Made by a program: the position numbers and the translations under genes. DNA of 64,000 bases from an uncultured Clostridia bacterium (GTDB lineage: Bacteria; Bacillota; Clostridia; Oscillospirales; Acutalibacteraceae), in the NCBI GenBank assembly GCA_947589575.1, contig CANQBM010000003.1, positions 95,787 to 159,786 on the forward strand, written 5' to 3'. Below the pieces are notes generated by a model. The model had not been told where the DNA came from. It searched no databases and was given only the letters and a program-made list of their open reading frames with translations. Positions 24,333 through 33,565 of the stretch are shown in pieces (position 1 is the first letter of the stretch; every line of letters begins with the position of its first letter).

Positions 24333-27300
24333 TCAGTGATTAACATTATCTACTGTTCTCGATACAGCGGCGTGAGATGTTTCTAATCTCTTACCGTTTT
24401 TACCATTATTATTGTGACGGATAAAATCGTCCTTGTCGCCGAGATTCCAGACGCATTTATTCCATATATACTGAATTTTTTCTTTAAAATTCATTGAGAA
24501 AGTAAACGGTCTGTTGTTTTCAATCTCATCATATGTGGGAGTAGCAAGAAATGCGCTTACACCGCTGAGCTGTGCCGCAGATATAATTACAATTTTATCG
24601 TCAACAGGAAGCATTACTTTTTTTGCACCCTTAACATCAAGCTGGACAATATAGAAATAAAGCCCCTTAGCAACAGCGTCCTTACCGTCCTTATGGCTGT
24701 GAGTCGCCTCATATCCGAGCCTGCCTGATTTAATATATGCTGTCTCCTCAAAATCATATAAATCCCAGCGGGCAAAATTTTCAAAACAGGAGTTAACCTT
24801 AACATTAACAGACTTATCATCAACAAGAAATTCTGCGTTTCTGTCACCGTCAAGCGACGCGCAGAGGAAAACAAGCCTATCCGCATTATCGGAGATTTGA
24901 ATACTCTGACCGTTTGCGGTAAGAGCATTTTTACCGTCCTTATTTATTATAAACTCAGCGCCGTATGATTTGATTTTATCGGGAATAATCTCATAAGGGA
25001 TAGTAAAATCAAAATCGGCGGTTTCGCCCTGCTTTGTAATAATGCTCTTATTGTAATCAAGACTGACAGGTAATGATTTAACCTTTTCAGCCTTAACCGA
25101 CGATGCTTTCAGCTTAAGCGCAAAGCTTTTAATCTCATATGGTTTAAATGATGTAACAAGACATCCGTCTTTAATTACGGCTTCGCCCTTATATTCCTCG
25201 CTTGCATAGACTTCCCGCGCGGATTCAATGCCTTCACCGAGTATAAGCTCAAAACCGTCAACCTCTTTGCCTGTTCCCTCGTTAAGCCTTACAATAATTT
25301 CGTCGCTGTCCTCCGCCTTTTTGATTGCGCGGATAATAACGTCATTTGCGGATACGCCTCCGAAGGAATATTCGGTTTTAAGACATCCCTGATGCTTAGA
25401 CGATACATACGCAGTCATAGGTGTGATAAACTGCCTTGCCTCAATCTGGGTTTGCTCCCCGACCTCACCGCTGTGGCTGAAAATTGCGTATGAATATCTG
25501 TTAAGCCCTAAGTCCATTAAGGACTGCATTGAGTCAATTCTGTAATTTCTCTTTGGAGTATGGAGTACAGTCATTCGAAGAGTATTGTCTTTAAACTTAT
25601 CCCATCCATACTTGCACTCGCTTATAACGGAAACACCGAAATCACCGCTTTTGTCAGTGATGTCAGCCCATTTCTGTGCGGGTACCTCAAAGAGTTTTTC
25701 GCTCATATTTTCACGTTTTATTGCGCCCAGTCCCAAGTCGAATGTTGCCTTGTCATTTTCACACGTAAAGGCAAATTTATTTTTCGCCATAGTGCGAAGC
25801 GACTGCCATTCAATTTCGCTGTAAACCTCAACAACATTTGAACCGTCGGTTAGAGCGATAATATTTGTAAATGTACTTCTTTTATCCTGCTGAATTACTT
25901 TAAAAGCAACTCTTGCCGGTCCTTGTTCAAGTATAGTAATTGTTACAAGATTAGGCGTTCTGTCGGCCTCCTTGTTCGCCTCGTCATAATTCATTTCCCA
26001 TGCGGGCCATTCCTTGGAACCTGTGTATTTAAACAGTCCGAGAGAAACAGGCTCTTTCAAAATTTCCCTCTCGTCAAGCTCTTTGTCGAGGATTGAGGTA
26101 ATATTTCCGCGTCTGTTTAGCGTTACGATATATTTTTGGTTTTCCATTACATTATCTGTATTTATGGAAATATCACTCTTTACACAGCATGGTCTGTCAC
26201 TCGGTCTGAAATCATATATCCTTACGCCGAGACTTTTAACGTCCGCAATAAATACTACCTCAAGAGTGCCGTTTTCAAGAGTATTTACCTGTGATTTAAC
26301 CTCTCTGCCGTTATCATCATAAACACGTACATAAGGCTGTGAAAGCTCATTAAGCCTTACTGTGACCGCTGAGTGCCTCTGTGCCTCAACAGGGTTATAA
26401 ACCATAACGGGAATTCCAGAGCAGAAGTCTGTTTTCATAAGGTTTGAAACGGAAGAAACCGCTGCGTCAAGCTCGTTTGTAAACTGGTTCATTGACATGG
26501 CAAGGTCATTCCACGAGCGTCTGTAAACACGTTGGCAGGAAGTACCGGGAATATCATCGTGAAACTGATGAGCAATAGTCCTTTTCCACGAGCGATTTAT
26601 GCTCTCCTGATTATAATCCGCCGTACCGAGATATGATGCCATAACCGAACCGCGTTCGGTTATATCAGCAAGCTCCTCGCACCTTCTGTTCCATCGCTTG
26701 CCTACAGCGCGCGACGTATATCCGCCGACTGCGTGGTTCTTCATAACAAGCTCGGTCTTCCACACAGGTAGTTTATCCTTTTGTTCCTGTGTGAATTTTT
26801 CATCAATATCGTGATATATTTCATCCGCGGCAGCAGCGACTACTTCAATATTATCGGTATTGTTCTTTTTAATTTCCTCTTCAACATATTTAACAGTCGC
26901 TTCCTCGGGCGCGCCGCCTCTGTCGCCTATACCGTGAAAAATATAAGTCCAGTCCAAATCATATTTTTCGTTTTCCTTTAATTTATTTAACACAAAATCC
27001 CAGTCACGAAGTTTTTTAAGCGTAAAATAATAATCATGCGGATTACAGCTTGCATATATTTCTTCACCGTCAACTCCCTGCCATTTGCCTATGTCAAACG
27101 GTATGCCGTACGCACTGCCCCAAGCAAGCTTTTGCGTAGTAAATCCCATAAGATTTGCATGGCGGGCAATGCTCGGCAAAGCCCAGCCGAAACCGAAACA
27201 ATCCGGCAAATAAATATCAACCGAACGCTTATTGAAAGTTTTATCAAAATAGGAGTTTCCGAAAAGAATATTTCTGAAAAGAGCCTCAGGCGACGGCACA

Positions 27301-27581
27301 TTTACATCTCCGTTTTCAAATGCAGAACCGCAGACATTCCATCTTCCTTCTTTGACATATTCCTTCATTTTTTCAAAAAGCTTTGGATAATACTCCTGCA
27401 TAAGCTCGTATCTGTATGAACCCTCAAATGAAAAGGTATAAGTAGGATATTTCTCAAACAGCCTGAAATTATCCACAAGAGTATTATAGATATATTTACT
27501 TATCGTTTCTTCAAAATCCCAGCTCCATACGGTATCAAGATGAGCGGTAGCGACAGTATAAATTTTCTTTTTATCAGACAT
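24333..27581 (-). CDS. Alpha-mannosidase, GH38 family
   Basis: A 1082-residue enzyme that cleaves alpha-mannosyl linkages. The zinc site ATAHLDTVWSW (His 14, Asp 16) and nucleophile Asp 127 in YLPDCFGFGWALPSIARH are visible, followed by the central FHGIGDRGGAPEEATVKY, a helical domain with AHQFHDDIPGTSC, and long beta-domains. There is no signal peptide, so it is cytoplasmic. ATG 27581 (MSDKKKIY) is preferred: GAGG is upstream, while the extended frame begins with a TTG at 27596. It lies 28 bases after leuS with no visible terminator between, an odd partner for a tRNA synthetase gene. Confidence 0.9.
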   Translation of the reverse strand: MSDKKKIYTVATAHLDTVWSWDFEETISKYIYNTLVDNFRLFEKYPTYTFSFEGSYRYELMQEYYPKLFEKMKEYVKEGRWNVCGSAFENGDVNVPSPEALFRNILFGNSYFDKTFNKRSVDIYLPDCFGFGWALPSIARHANLMGFTTQKLAWGSAYGIPFDIGKWQGVDGEEIYASCNPHDYYFTLKKLRDWDFVLNKLKENEKYDLDWTYIFHGIGDRGGAPEEATVKYVEEEIKKNNTDNIEVVAAAADEIYHDIDEKFTQEQKDKLPVWKTELVMKNHAVGGYTSRAVGKRWNRRCEELADITERGSVMASYLGTADYNQESINRSWKRTIAHQFHDDIPGTSCQRVYRRSWNDLAMSMNQFTNELDAAVSSVSNLMKTDFCSGIPVMVYNPVEAQRHSAVTVRLNELSQPYVRVYDDNGREVKSQVNTLENGTLEVVFIADVKSLGVRIYDFRPSDRPCCVKSDISINTDNVMENQKYIVTLNRRGNITSILDKELDEREILKEPVSLGLFKYTGSKEWPAWEMNYDEANKEADRTPNLVTITILEQGPARVAFKVIQQDKRSTFTNIIALTDGSNVVEVYSEIEWQSLRTMAKNKFAFTCENDKATFDLGLGAIKRENMSEKLFEVPAQKWADITDKSGDFGVSVISECKYGWDKFKDNTLRMTVLHTPKRNYRIDSMQSLMDLGLNRYSYAIFSHSGEVGEQTQIEARQFITPMTAYVSSKHQGCLKTEYSFGGVSANDVIIRAIKKAEDSDEIIVRLNEGTGKEVDGFELILGEGIESAREVYASEEYKGEAVIKDGCLVTSFKPYEIKSFALKLKASSVKAEKVKSLPVSLDYNKSIITKQGETADFDFTIPYEIIPDKIKSYGAEFIINKDGKNALTANGQSIQISDNADRLVFLCASLDGDRNAEFLVDDKSVNVKVNSCFENFARWDLYDFEETAYIKSGRLGYEATHSHKDGKDAVAKGLYFYIVQLDVKGAKKVMLPVDDKIVIISAAQLSGVSAFLATPTYDEIENNRPFTFSMNFKEKIQYIWNKCVWNLGDKDDFIRHNNNGKNGKRLETSHAAVSRTVDNVNH

Positions 27582-27609
27582 AAGCGTAATCCTCAATCAG
27601 TAATTTTAG

Positions 27610-30018
27610 TTAAATTGCAACGATATTAACAAGCTTGCCGGGAACATAAATTTCCTTTTTAATTGTCTTTCCCTCTATCGCCGCGGCAATTTTTTCATCG
27701 GCTTTTGCGAGAGCGATTGCATCGTCCTTAGTAATATCAACAGGTACTGTGATACGTGAACGCACCTTACCCATAAACTGAAGAACAATTTCAACTGAAT
27801 TTTCCTTCGTTTTTTCTTCGTCAAATTCAGGCCACTTTGCCTCGTTAACCATACCTCCGAAATTCATTGACTGCCACATTTCCTCGGTAATGTGCGGAGC
27901 GAACGGATTAAGAAGAACAGTCAGCGTTTTAAGTTCCGACTTATTCACACCCTTTGATGACATTTCATTAACAAGGCTCATCATTGCGGCAATCGCCGTA
28001 TTGCACTTAAGGTTGTCTATATCCTCAGATACTTTTTTAATTGTTTTGTGCATTGACGCCTCAAGTTCGGCAGAGTAAGCGTCACCGTCCGTAACATTTT
28101 CCTGTAAGTTCCAGAAACGTTCAAGAAAACGCTTACATCCCTTGATTGAATCACTGTTCCAGGGAGCAGCCTTTTCAAAATCGCCTATAAACATTTCATA
28201 AAGGCGCATTGTGTCGGCACCGTACTGGTTTACAATATCGTCGGGATTTACAACATTTCCCCTTGATTTTGACATTTTCTCTCCGTTTTCACCGAGTATC
28301 ATACCGTGTGAGGTACGCTTAGCATAAGGCTCTTTGGTCGGAACAACGCCTATATCATAAAGAAATTTATGCCAGAAACGTGAATAAAGCAGATGAAGTG
28401 TCGTGTGCTCCATACCGCCGTTATACCAGTCAACAGGACCCCAGTATTTTACTGCCTCAGGTGAAACAAGCTCCTTGTCATTATGGGGATCCATATACCT
28501 TAAGAAATACCATGATGAGCCTGCCCACTGCGGCATTGTGTCGGTTTCTCTCTTAGCGGGCTTACCGCAGCAAGGACATTTTGTATTAACCCAGTCGGTC
28601 ATTTTTGCAAGCGGCGACTCGCCTGTATCCGTCGGCTCATACGAGTCTACCTTCGGCAGTCTCAGCGGAAGCTCGCTTTCTGGAACAGGAACATATCCGC
28701 AGTCGTCACACTTGACAATCGGAATAGGCTCGCCCCAATATCTTTGGCGTGAGAATACCCAGTCACGGAGCTTGAAATTGACCTTCTGATGTCCCTTGCC
28801 TTCTTTTGTGAGCCACTCTGTGATTGCGGTTTTAGCCTCCTCAACAGTCATACCTGTAAGGAAGGAGGAATTGACAAGCTTTCCTGTATAGCAATCCGTA
28901 AACGCCTCGTTTTCAACGCCGACCTCTGAACCGGCAACAACCTCAATAATAGGCAGATTGAATTTCTTGGCAAATTCCCAGTCACGTGTATCATGCGCGG
29001 GTACAGCCATAATTGCGCCTGTTCCGTATGAAGTAAGAACATAGTCGGAAATAAAAATCGGAATTTCCGTATCATTAACAGGATTGATACCCATAACGCC
29101 ATCAAGTTTTACACCTGTCTTATCCTTGTTAAGCTCTGTACGTTCAAAGTCGGACTTATGCGCAGCCTCGTCCTGATATTTGCGAACCTCATCAATATTT
29201 TTAAGATTATCCGCCCATTTTTCAATAAGAGGGTGCTCAGGTGAAATAACCATATATGTAGCACCGAAAAGTGTGTCGGGTCTTGTTGTATAAACAGTGA
29301 GAGTATCACCGAGAGTTGTACCGAAATCAACCTCGGCGCCTGTTGAACGTCCAATCCAGTTTTTCTGCTGGACTTTTACTCTGTCAATAAAATCAAGGTC
29401 GTCCAAATCGTCAACGAGCCTTTGGGCATACTCCGTAATTTTAAGCATCCACTGACTCTGATTTTTTCTTATTACCTCGCTGCCGCAGCGTTCGCAAACT
29501 CCGTTCACAACTTCTTCATTCGCAAGCACGCACTTGCAGGATGTACACCAGTTTACAGCCATCTCTTTTTTATAAGCAAGTCCTTTTTTGAAAAGCTGAA
29601 GGAAAATCCACTGCGTCCATTTGTAATATGACGGGTCAGTTGTATTGATTTCTCTTGTCCAGTCAAAAGAGAAACCGAGCGCCTGAAGCTGTGATTTGAA
29701 ATGGGCGACATTATTCTTAGTCACCTCTTCCGGATGAATATGATTTTTAATAGCAAAATTTTCAGTGGGAAGTCCAAAGGCGTCCCAGCCCATGGGATAA
29801 AGAACATTGTAACCTTGAAGTCTTTTCTTACGCGCGACAATATCAAGCGCGGTATATGAGCGCGGATGACCTACGTGCAGCCCCTGTCCTGATGGATAAG
29901 GAAACTCAACAAGGCAGTAAAACTTTGGCAGACTGAAATCCTGCTTTGCTGCAAAGGTATTTTGGCTGTACCAAATATTCTGCCATTTTGCTTCAATTTT
30001 TTTAAAATTGTAATCCAT
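27610..30018 (-). CDS. leuS: Leucyl-tRNA synthetase
   Basis: Class I synthetase of 802 residues charging tRNA-Leu. It has [20 protein letters not shown] (HVGH signature at 48-51), zinc-type cysteines [21 protein letters not shown], a CP1 editing domain (about 220-410, with [19 protein letters not shown] and the [16 protein letters not shown] stretch), a second Cys cluster ([14 protein letters not shown]), [15 protein letters not shown] (KMSKS near 578), and an anticodon-binding C-terminus. It is 3 bases after rsfS. No T-box leader is visible and the gene has no promoter of its own that I can see. Confidence 0.97.
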   Translation of the reverse strand: MDYNFKKIEAKWQNIWYSQNTFAAKQDFSLPKFYCLVEFPYPSGQGLHVGHPRSYTALDIVARKKRLQGYNVLYPMGWDAFGLPTENFAIKNHIHPEEVTKNNVAHFKSQLQALGFSFDWTREINTTDPSYYKWTQWIFLQLFKKGLAYKKEMAVNWCTSCKCVLANEEVVNGVCERCGSEVIRKNQSQWMLKITEYAQRLVDDLDDLDFIDRVKVQQKNWIGRSTGAEVDFGTTLGDTLTVYTTRPDTLFGATYMVISPEHPLIEKWADNLKNIDEVRKYQDEAAHKSDFERTELNKDKTGVKLDGVMGINPVNDTEIPIFISDYVLTSYGTGAIMAVPAHDTRDWEFAKKFNLPIIEVVAGSEVGVENEAFTDCYTGKLVNSSFLTGMTVEEAKTAITEWLTKEGKGHQKVNFKLRDWVFSRQRYWGEPIPIVKCDDCGYVPVPESELPLRLPKVDSYEPTDTGESPLAKMTDWVNTKCPCCGKPAKRETDTMPQWAGSSWYFLRYMDPHNDKELVSPEAVKYWGPVDWYNGGMEHTTLHLLYSRFWHKFLYDIGVVPTKEPYAKRTSHGMILGENGEKMSKSRGNVVNPDDIVNQYGADTMRLYEMFIGDFEKAAPWNSDSIKGCKRFLERFWNLQENVTDGDAYSAELEASMHKTIKKVSEDIDNLKCNTAIAAMMSLVNEMSSKGVNKSELKTLTVLLNPFAPHITEEMWQSMNFGGMVNEAKWPEFDEEKTKENSVEIVLQFMGKVRSRITVPVDITKDDAIALAKADEKIAAAIEGKTIKKEIYVPGKLVNIVAI

Positions 30019-30021
30019 ATA

Positions 30022-30375
30022 TTAGTCCTCCAAAAAATCTGTTATGTCTATCTTTTCTCCATCCTCCCATAAGCGCTCCAGCTGGTAAAAATCCCTCTGG
30101 TCCTTATAGAAGATGTGAATAACTACCGAATTATAATCAAGGCATACCCAAGGTGTATTTCTCCCCTCAATATGATGCGGAGTAATTCCCTGCCTCTCAA
30201 GTTTATACTCAACCTCTTCGGCAAGTGCTTTTACCTGTGTTGAGCTTGTTCCTGTCGCAATAACAAAATAGTCGGCGATTATAGTTAAATCGGTAATTCC
30301 TATTACCTCAATATTTTCGCCTTTTTTGCTGTCAATCGCCTTAACAGCCTCTTTAACAATTTCCTGTGCGTCCAT
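30022..30375 (-). CDS. rsfS: Ribosomal silencing factor RsfS
   Basis: A 117-residue RsfS/Iojap protein. It binds L14 and blocks subunit joining when nutrients are scarce. Family features are GENIEVIGITDLTIIADYFV, ATGTSSTQVKALAEEVE, and HIEGRNTPWVCLDYNSVVIH followed by IFYKDQRDFYQLERLW. It lies between yqeK and leuS, as is common in Firmicutes (nadD-yqeK-rsfS). Confidence 0.95.
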   Translation of the reverse strand: MDAQEIVKEAVKAIDSKKGENIEVIGITDLTIIADYFVIATGTSSTQVKALAEEVEYKLERQGITPHHIEGRNTPWVCLDYNSVVIHIFYKDQRDFYQLERLWEDGEKIDITDFLED

Positions 30376-30399
30376 TAATTCACTTTCCTTTTTTAATGC

Positions 30400-30975
30400 T
30401 TATTTACCGAAGTAAGCGCTTATTAACCAGTTATATGCATTTACGGTTTCGGGGTGAAGAATTCTGCCTTTTTTTATAACGGATTTAATTGTATACCTCG
30501 TGGCATACAGAAGTCCCTCCTCCTTGCTCTTCTCTACCTTTTCACGCATTATGTCAACATCATCATAATCACGGTCGGCGGATATAAAATCAGCAAGATA
30601 AATAATTTCGTCCATAAGCGTCATATCTGCCCTGCCTGTTGTGTGATACCTTATTGCATCAATTATTTCCCTGTCATTTATGCCAAGTACCGCGCTTGCA
30701 TATGCCGCGCCCGAAATCTGATGATAAAATTTTTTATTCTTTTTTTCCAAATCGGTAATCGTCATACCTGCTTTCTCAATAATTTCAAGCTGTTCAGAGT
30801 CACCGCTTTCTTTCATTATATCATGCAGTATGCCCGCAACCTCCGCTTTTTCCTCGTCAGCACCGTACCGCCTCGCAAGCTCCTTTGCGCTTTCTGCAAC
30901 ACATATTGAATGATAAAATCTGTAATCAGACAACCGCTCTTTTATAATTGAAATATATTCTTTTATATTATACAC
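30400..30975 (-). CDS. yqeK: Bis(5'-nucleosyl)-tetraphosphatase (symmetrical), YqeK HD-domain type
   Basis: An HD-domain hydrolase of the YqeK family; studied members split Ap4A symmetrically to ADP. Metal ligands are in YHSICVAESAKELARRYG, AGILHDIMKE (HD pair), HQISGAAYA and IRYHTTGRADMT, with LADFISADRDYDD further on. I place the start at GTG 30975 because AAAGGGA lies about 8 bases upstream; a TTG at 30993 would have no ribosome site. The gene then overlaps the end of nadD by 8 bases. Length from this start is 191 residues. Confidence 0.9.
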   Translation of the reverse strand: MYNIKEYISIIKERLSDYRFYHSICVAESAKELARRYGADEEKAEVAGILHDIMKESGDSEQLEIIEKAGMTITDLEKKNKKFYHQISGAAYASAVLGINDREIIDAIRYHTTGRADMTLMDEIIYLADFISADRDYDDVDIMREKVEKSKEEGLLYATRYTIKSVIKKGRILHPETVNAYNWLISAYFGK

Positions 30976-31573
30976 CGTAAAGTCCCTTTTCAAAAATATA
31001 ATTATAAACTCTTTTTGAAACTAAATCCGAAATATCCTCACCGCTGTTAATCTTATCCCTGATTTCACTCGAACTTAACTTCAAAACAGGATAATCTGCG
31101 ATAAAATATTTACCGCTTTCAAGTCCGTCAAGGGATTTTGCATATTTGTAAAGCTCTTTCTTTTCACTCTCGCTTTCACGCGCGGAGGTACAAAGCGTAA
31201 CCATATCAAGTATTTCCTTATATCTGTACCACAAATGAAAAGTTAAAAACTGATCGGCTCCGATAATAAGATATAATTCACTGTCGGGATAAATACGCCT
31301 TAAAGCAGATAAGGTGTCATATGTGTAAGATTTGCCCTGCCTGCAAAATTCAATATCCGAAACCTCAAATGCAGGATTTCCCTCAACTGCAAGACGTACC
31401 ATTTCAAGTCTGTCCTTTTTAGGAGCAAGATAATCAGACGTCTTGTGAGGCGGAACGGATGTAGGAATAAAGATAATCCTGTCAAGGCGTAAACCGTCAT
31501 AATAGCTTTTAGCCAAGGCTAAATGTCCGTTATGAACAGGGTTAAAAGCTCCGCCGAAAATACCTAATTTCAT
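30968..31573 (-). CDS. nadD: Nicotinate-nucleotide adenylyltransferase
   Basis: Adenylates nicotinate mononucleotide in NAD synthesis. It has the nucleotidyltransferase start MKLGIFGGAFNPVHNGHLAL with the HxxH-type site, FIPTSVPPHKTS, LYLIIGADQFLTFHLWYRYK and the C-terminal LSSSEIRDKI. ATG 31573 is chosen over the extended frame to 31612 because AGAGGA lies just upstream and the preceding residues are unlike the family. It begins 1 base after yhbY. Length 201 residues is normal. Confidence 0.95.
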   Translation of the reverse strand: MKLGIFGGAFNPVHNGHLALAKSYYDGLRLDRIIFIPTSVPPHKTSDYLAPKKDRLEMVRLAVEGNPAFEVSDIEFCRQGKSYTYDTLSALRRIYPDSELYLIIGADQFLTFHLWYRYKEILDMVTLCTSARESESEKKELYKYAKSLDGLESGKYFIADYPVLKLSSSEIRDKINSGEDISDLVSKRVYNYIFEKGLYGV

Positions 31574-31574
31574 T

Positions 31575-32000
31575 TTAACGTCCTCTGAATTTAGGTCTGT
31601 CATAAACGGCATAGGGATTTTTTGCCTCTTTTTCTCTCTGCCTCTGCCTTTTGCCTTTAATCTTTACTTTCTTTTTTGCAACAGCCTTCGCCTTGCCCGA
31701 ACCGCGCTTTTTCTTTTTCTCGGCAATTCTTTCCTTGTCTGCTTCACGGTAAAGGACGATTATACCTCCTATCACCTGAATAATTTCTGCACCGAGCGGA
31801 TAAGCGATTGCTTGTGCGAGTTCTTTCGGTGTCTGAGGCGCGGTTTCAAGATGAACACGGATTTTTATAAGCTCTCTTGCATCAAGCGTATCGTCAATCT
31901 GTGTTAAAAGGTTATCGCTTATACCGTCCTTGCCTATCTGAATAACAGGCTCCAAAACATTTGCCTTTGCTCTTAGCTGTGCTCTTTCTTTTGATGTCAT
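31575..32000 (-). CDS. yhbY: YhbY-type CRM-domain RNA-binding protein with basic tail
   Basis: Residues 1-96 are a CRM/YhbY domain (RAKANVLEPVIQIGKDGISD, ELIKIRVHLETAP, IIQVIGGIIVLYR), which binds rRNA in pre-50S particles. Residues about 97-141 form a Lys/Arg-rich extension (KKKKRGSGKAKAVAKKK) absent from the short E. coli protein, giving 141 residues in place of about 97. It overlaps rdgB by ATGA and is followed by nadD, the usual Firmicutes neighbour. Confidence 0.92.
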   Translation of the reverse strand: MTSKERAQLRAKANVLEPVIQIGKDGISDNLLTQIDDTLDARELIKIRVHLETAPQTPKELAQAIAYPLGAEIIQVIGGIIVLYREADKERIAEKKKKRGSGKAKAVAKKKVKIKGKRQRQREKEAKNPYAVYDRPKFRGR

Positions 32001-32584
32001 ATAATTTTCTCCAATTCTTTTGTAAGAAGTCTGAGCGCGTTTCCCCTATGGCTGATTTTATCCTTTTCTTCCGCAGTGTATCTGCCGAACGCCTTACCGT
32101 CAACAATAAACAGCGGGTCATATCCGAATCCCTCGTTTCCGTCACGTTCAAAACCGATTATGCCCTGACATTCTCCGCGTACAACAATCTCATATCCGTC
32201 CGGAAAAGTACAGCAGATAGCACAGACGTAGTGAGCGGTACGCTCTTCGGCAGGCACTCCCTTTAGCTTTTCAAGGAGCAAATCGTTATTTTTTTCATCA
32301 TTGCCGTGCTCACCCGCAAAGCGCGCTGAAAAAATACCGGGAGCGCCGTTAAGATAATCTACGCAAAGTCCCGAATCATCTGCTATTGCAGGCATATTTG
32401 TTTCCCTGCACGCTGCGTGCGCCTTGATTTTCGCGTTATCCTCAAAGCTTTCTCCGTCCTCCTCAACATCTTCAAGAGTTATACCGAGCATCTTAGCGGT
32501 AACTACATTAATTCCGAGCGGAGAAAGAATACGCTGCATTTCCGCAAGCTTTTTCATATTATTTGTTGCAAGAATAAAATCCAT
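31997..32584 (-). CDS. rdgB: XTP/dITP diphosphatase (RdgB/HAM1)
   Basis: Removes non-canonical purine nucleotides (ITP, dITP, XTP) from the nucleotide pool. It has the N-terminal [35 protein letters not shown] with RFAG following, [19 protein letters not shown] and the C-terminal [11 protein letters not shown] 32584 is used; a GTG directly before it is also in frame. It overlaps the ftsY stop (TGATG). About 195 residues, normal length. Confidence 0.95.
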   Translation of the reverse strand: MDFILATNNMKKLAEMQRILSPLGINVVTAKMLGITLEDVEEDGESFEDNAKIKAHAACRETNMPAIADDSGLCVDYLNGAPGIFSARFAGEHGNDEKNNDLLLEKLKGVPAEERTAHYVCAICCTFPDGYEIVVRGECQGIIGFERDGNEGFGYDPLFIVDGKAFGRYTAEEKDKISHRGNALRLLTKELEKII

Positions 32585-33552
32585 CACTTTTCCTCGTCGT
32601 TAGTTATAAAATCTATAATATCCTTATCGTCTTCAGGAACCTTTGCGTCAAACAGCGCCGATGCAAAGGCGTCCGCGTCAAACGGCTGCAAATCCTCAAT
32701 TTTTTCACCTACGCCAACAAATTTGACAGGCACGTCAAGTTCATTGTTTATAGCAAGAACAACACCGCCCTTGGCAGTGCCGTCAAGTTTTGTAAGCACA
32801 ATACCTGTAATACCGGCGGCTTCTTTAAAATCCTTTGCCTGATTTACTGCGTTTTGACCCGTTGTGGCATCAAGCACCAAAAGAATTTCCTTTGAAGCGT
32901 CGGGAAGTTCTCTGTCAATAACACGAGAAATCTTGTTCAGTTCATCCATAAGGTTTTTCTTATTATGAAGTCTGCCTGCCGTATCTATAATAATTACATC
33001 ACAGTTTCTCGCCTTACCTGCCTGTATCGTATCATAAACTACTGCCGCAGGATCCGCGCCTTCGCCGTGCTTAATCAGGTCTACCTGAGCTCTGTCAGCC
33101 CAAACCTGAAGCTGCTCAATCGCTGCGGCGCGGAAGGTATCCGCCGCACCGAGTATTACTTTTCTGTTCTGCTGCTTAAGCCGAAGCGCAAGCTTGCCTA
33201 TGGTAGTAGTTTTACCTACCCCGTTTACGCCTATCATCAGAATAATCGACGGCTTTGAACGAAGCCTTAAATAGCTTCCGCCCCAAACGACGCCTGAAAC
33301 AATATCCTTCATTGTTTCTCTAACCTGTTTTACATCTCTTATTTTATCATTTTCAATTTTATTTTTAAGGTCACGGATTATACGCCGGGCGGTCGGCATA
33401 CCGACATCTCCCATAATGAGAATCTCCTCAAGCTCGTCAAAAAGTTCGTCGGTAATCTCCTCATAGGAATCCATTACCTCATCCATCTGAGCTGTAATAC
33501 CCTCATCTCTTGTTTTTTTCAGTCCCTTTTTAAACATTGAAAAAATGCCCAT
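32584..33552 (-). CDS. ftsY: Signal recognition particle receptor FtsY
   Basis: SRP-type GTPase that docks ribosome-SRP complexes at the membrane. NG domains: N helix bundle (about 10-90), G1 [28 protein letters not shown]3 [17 protein letters not shown]4 [10 protein letters not shown] and [12 protein letters not shown]. The acidic A domain of E. coli is absent; the protein starts [14 protein letters not shown], an amphipathic lipid-binding start. ATG 33552 is chosen (AAAGGAG about 7 bases upstream) over the extended frame to 33615, which would overlap smc. It lies 13 bases after smc, a conserved pair. Confidence 0.95.
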   Translation of the reverse strand: MGIFSMFKKGLKKTRDEGITAQMDEVMDSYEEITDELFDELEEILIMGDVGMPTARRIIRDLKNKIENDKIRDVKQVRETMKDIVSGVVWGGSYLRLRSKPSIILMIGVNGVGKTTTIGKLALRLKQQNRKVILGAADTFRAAAIEQLQVWADRAQVDLIKHGEGADPAAVVYDTIQAGKARNCDVIIIDTAGRLHNKKNLMDELNKISRVIDRELPDASKEILLVLDATTGQNAVNQAKDFKEAAGITGIVLTKLDGTAKGGVVLAINNELDVPVKFVGVGEKIEDLQPFDADAFASALFDAKVPEDDKDIIDFITNDEEK

Positions 33553-33565
33553 TGCTTTCACTCCT

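Noticed and set aside
30019..30400. T-box leader for leuS
   Set aside because: Only 3 bases separate rsfS and leuS; there is no room for a leader. The same holds for trpS, 18 bases after the aminotransferase gene.
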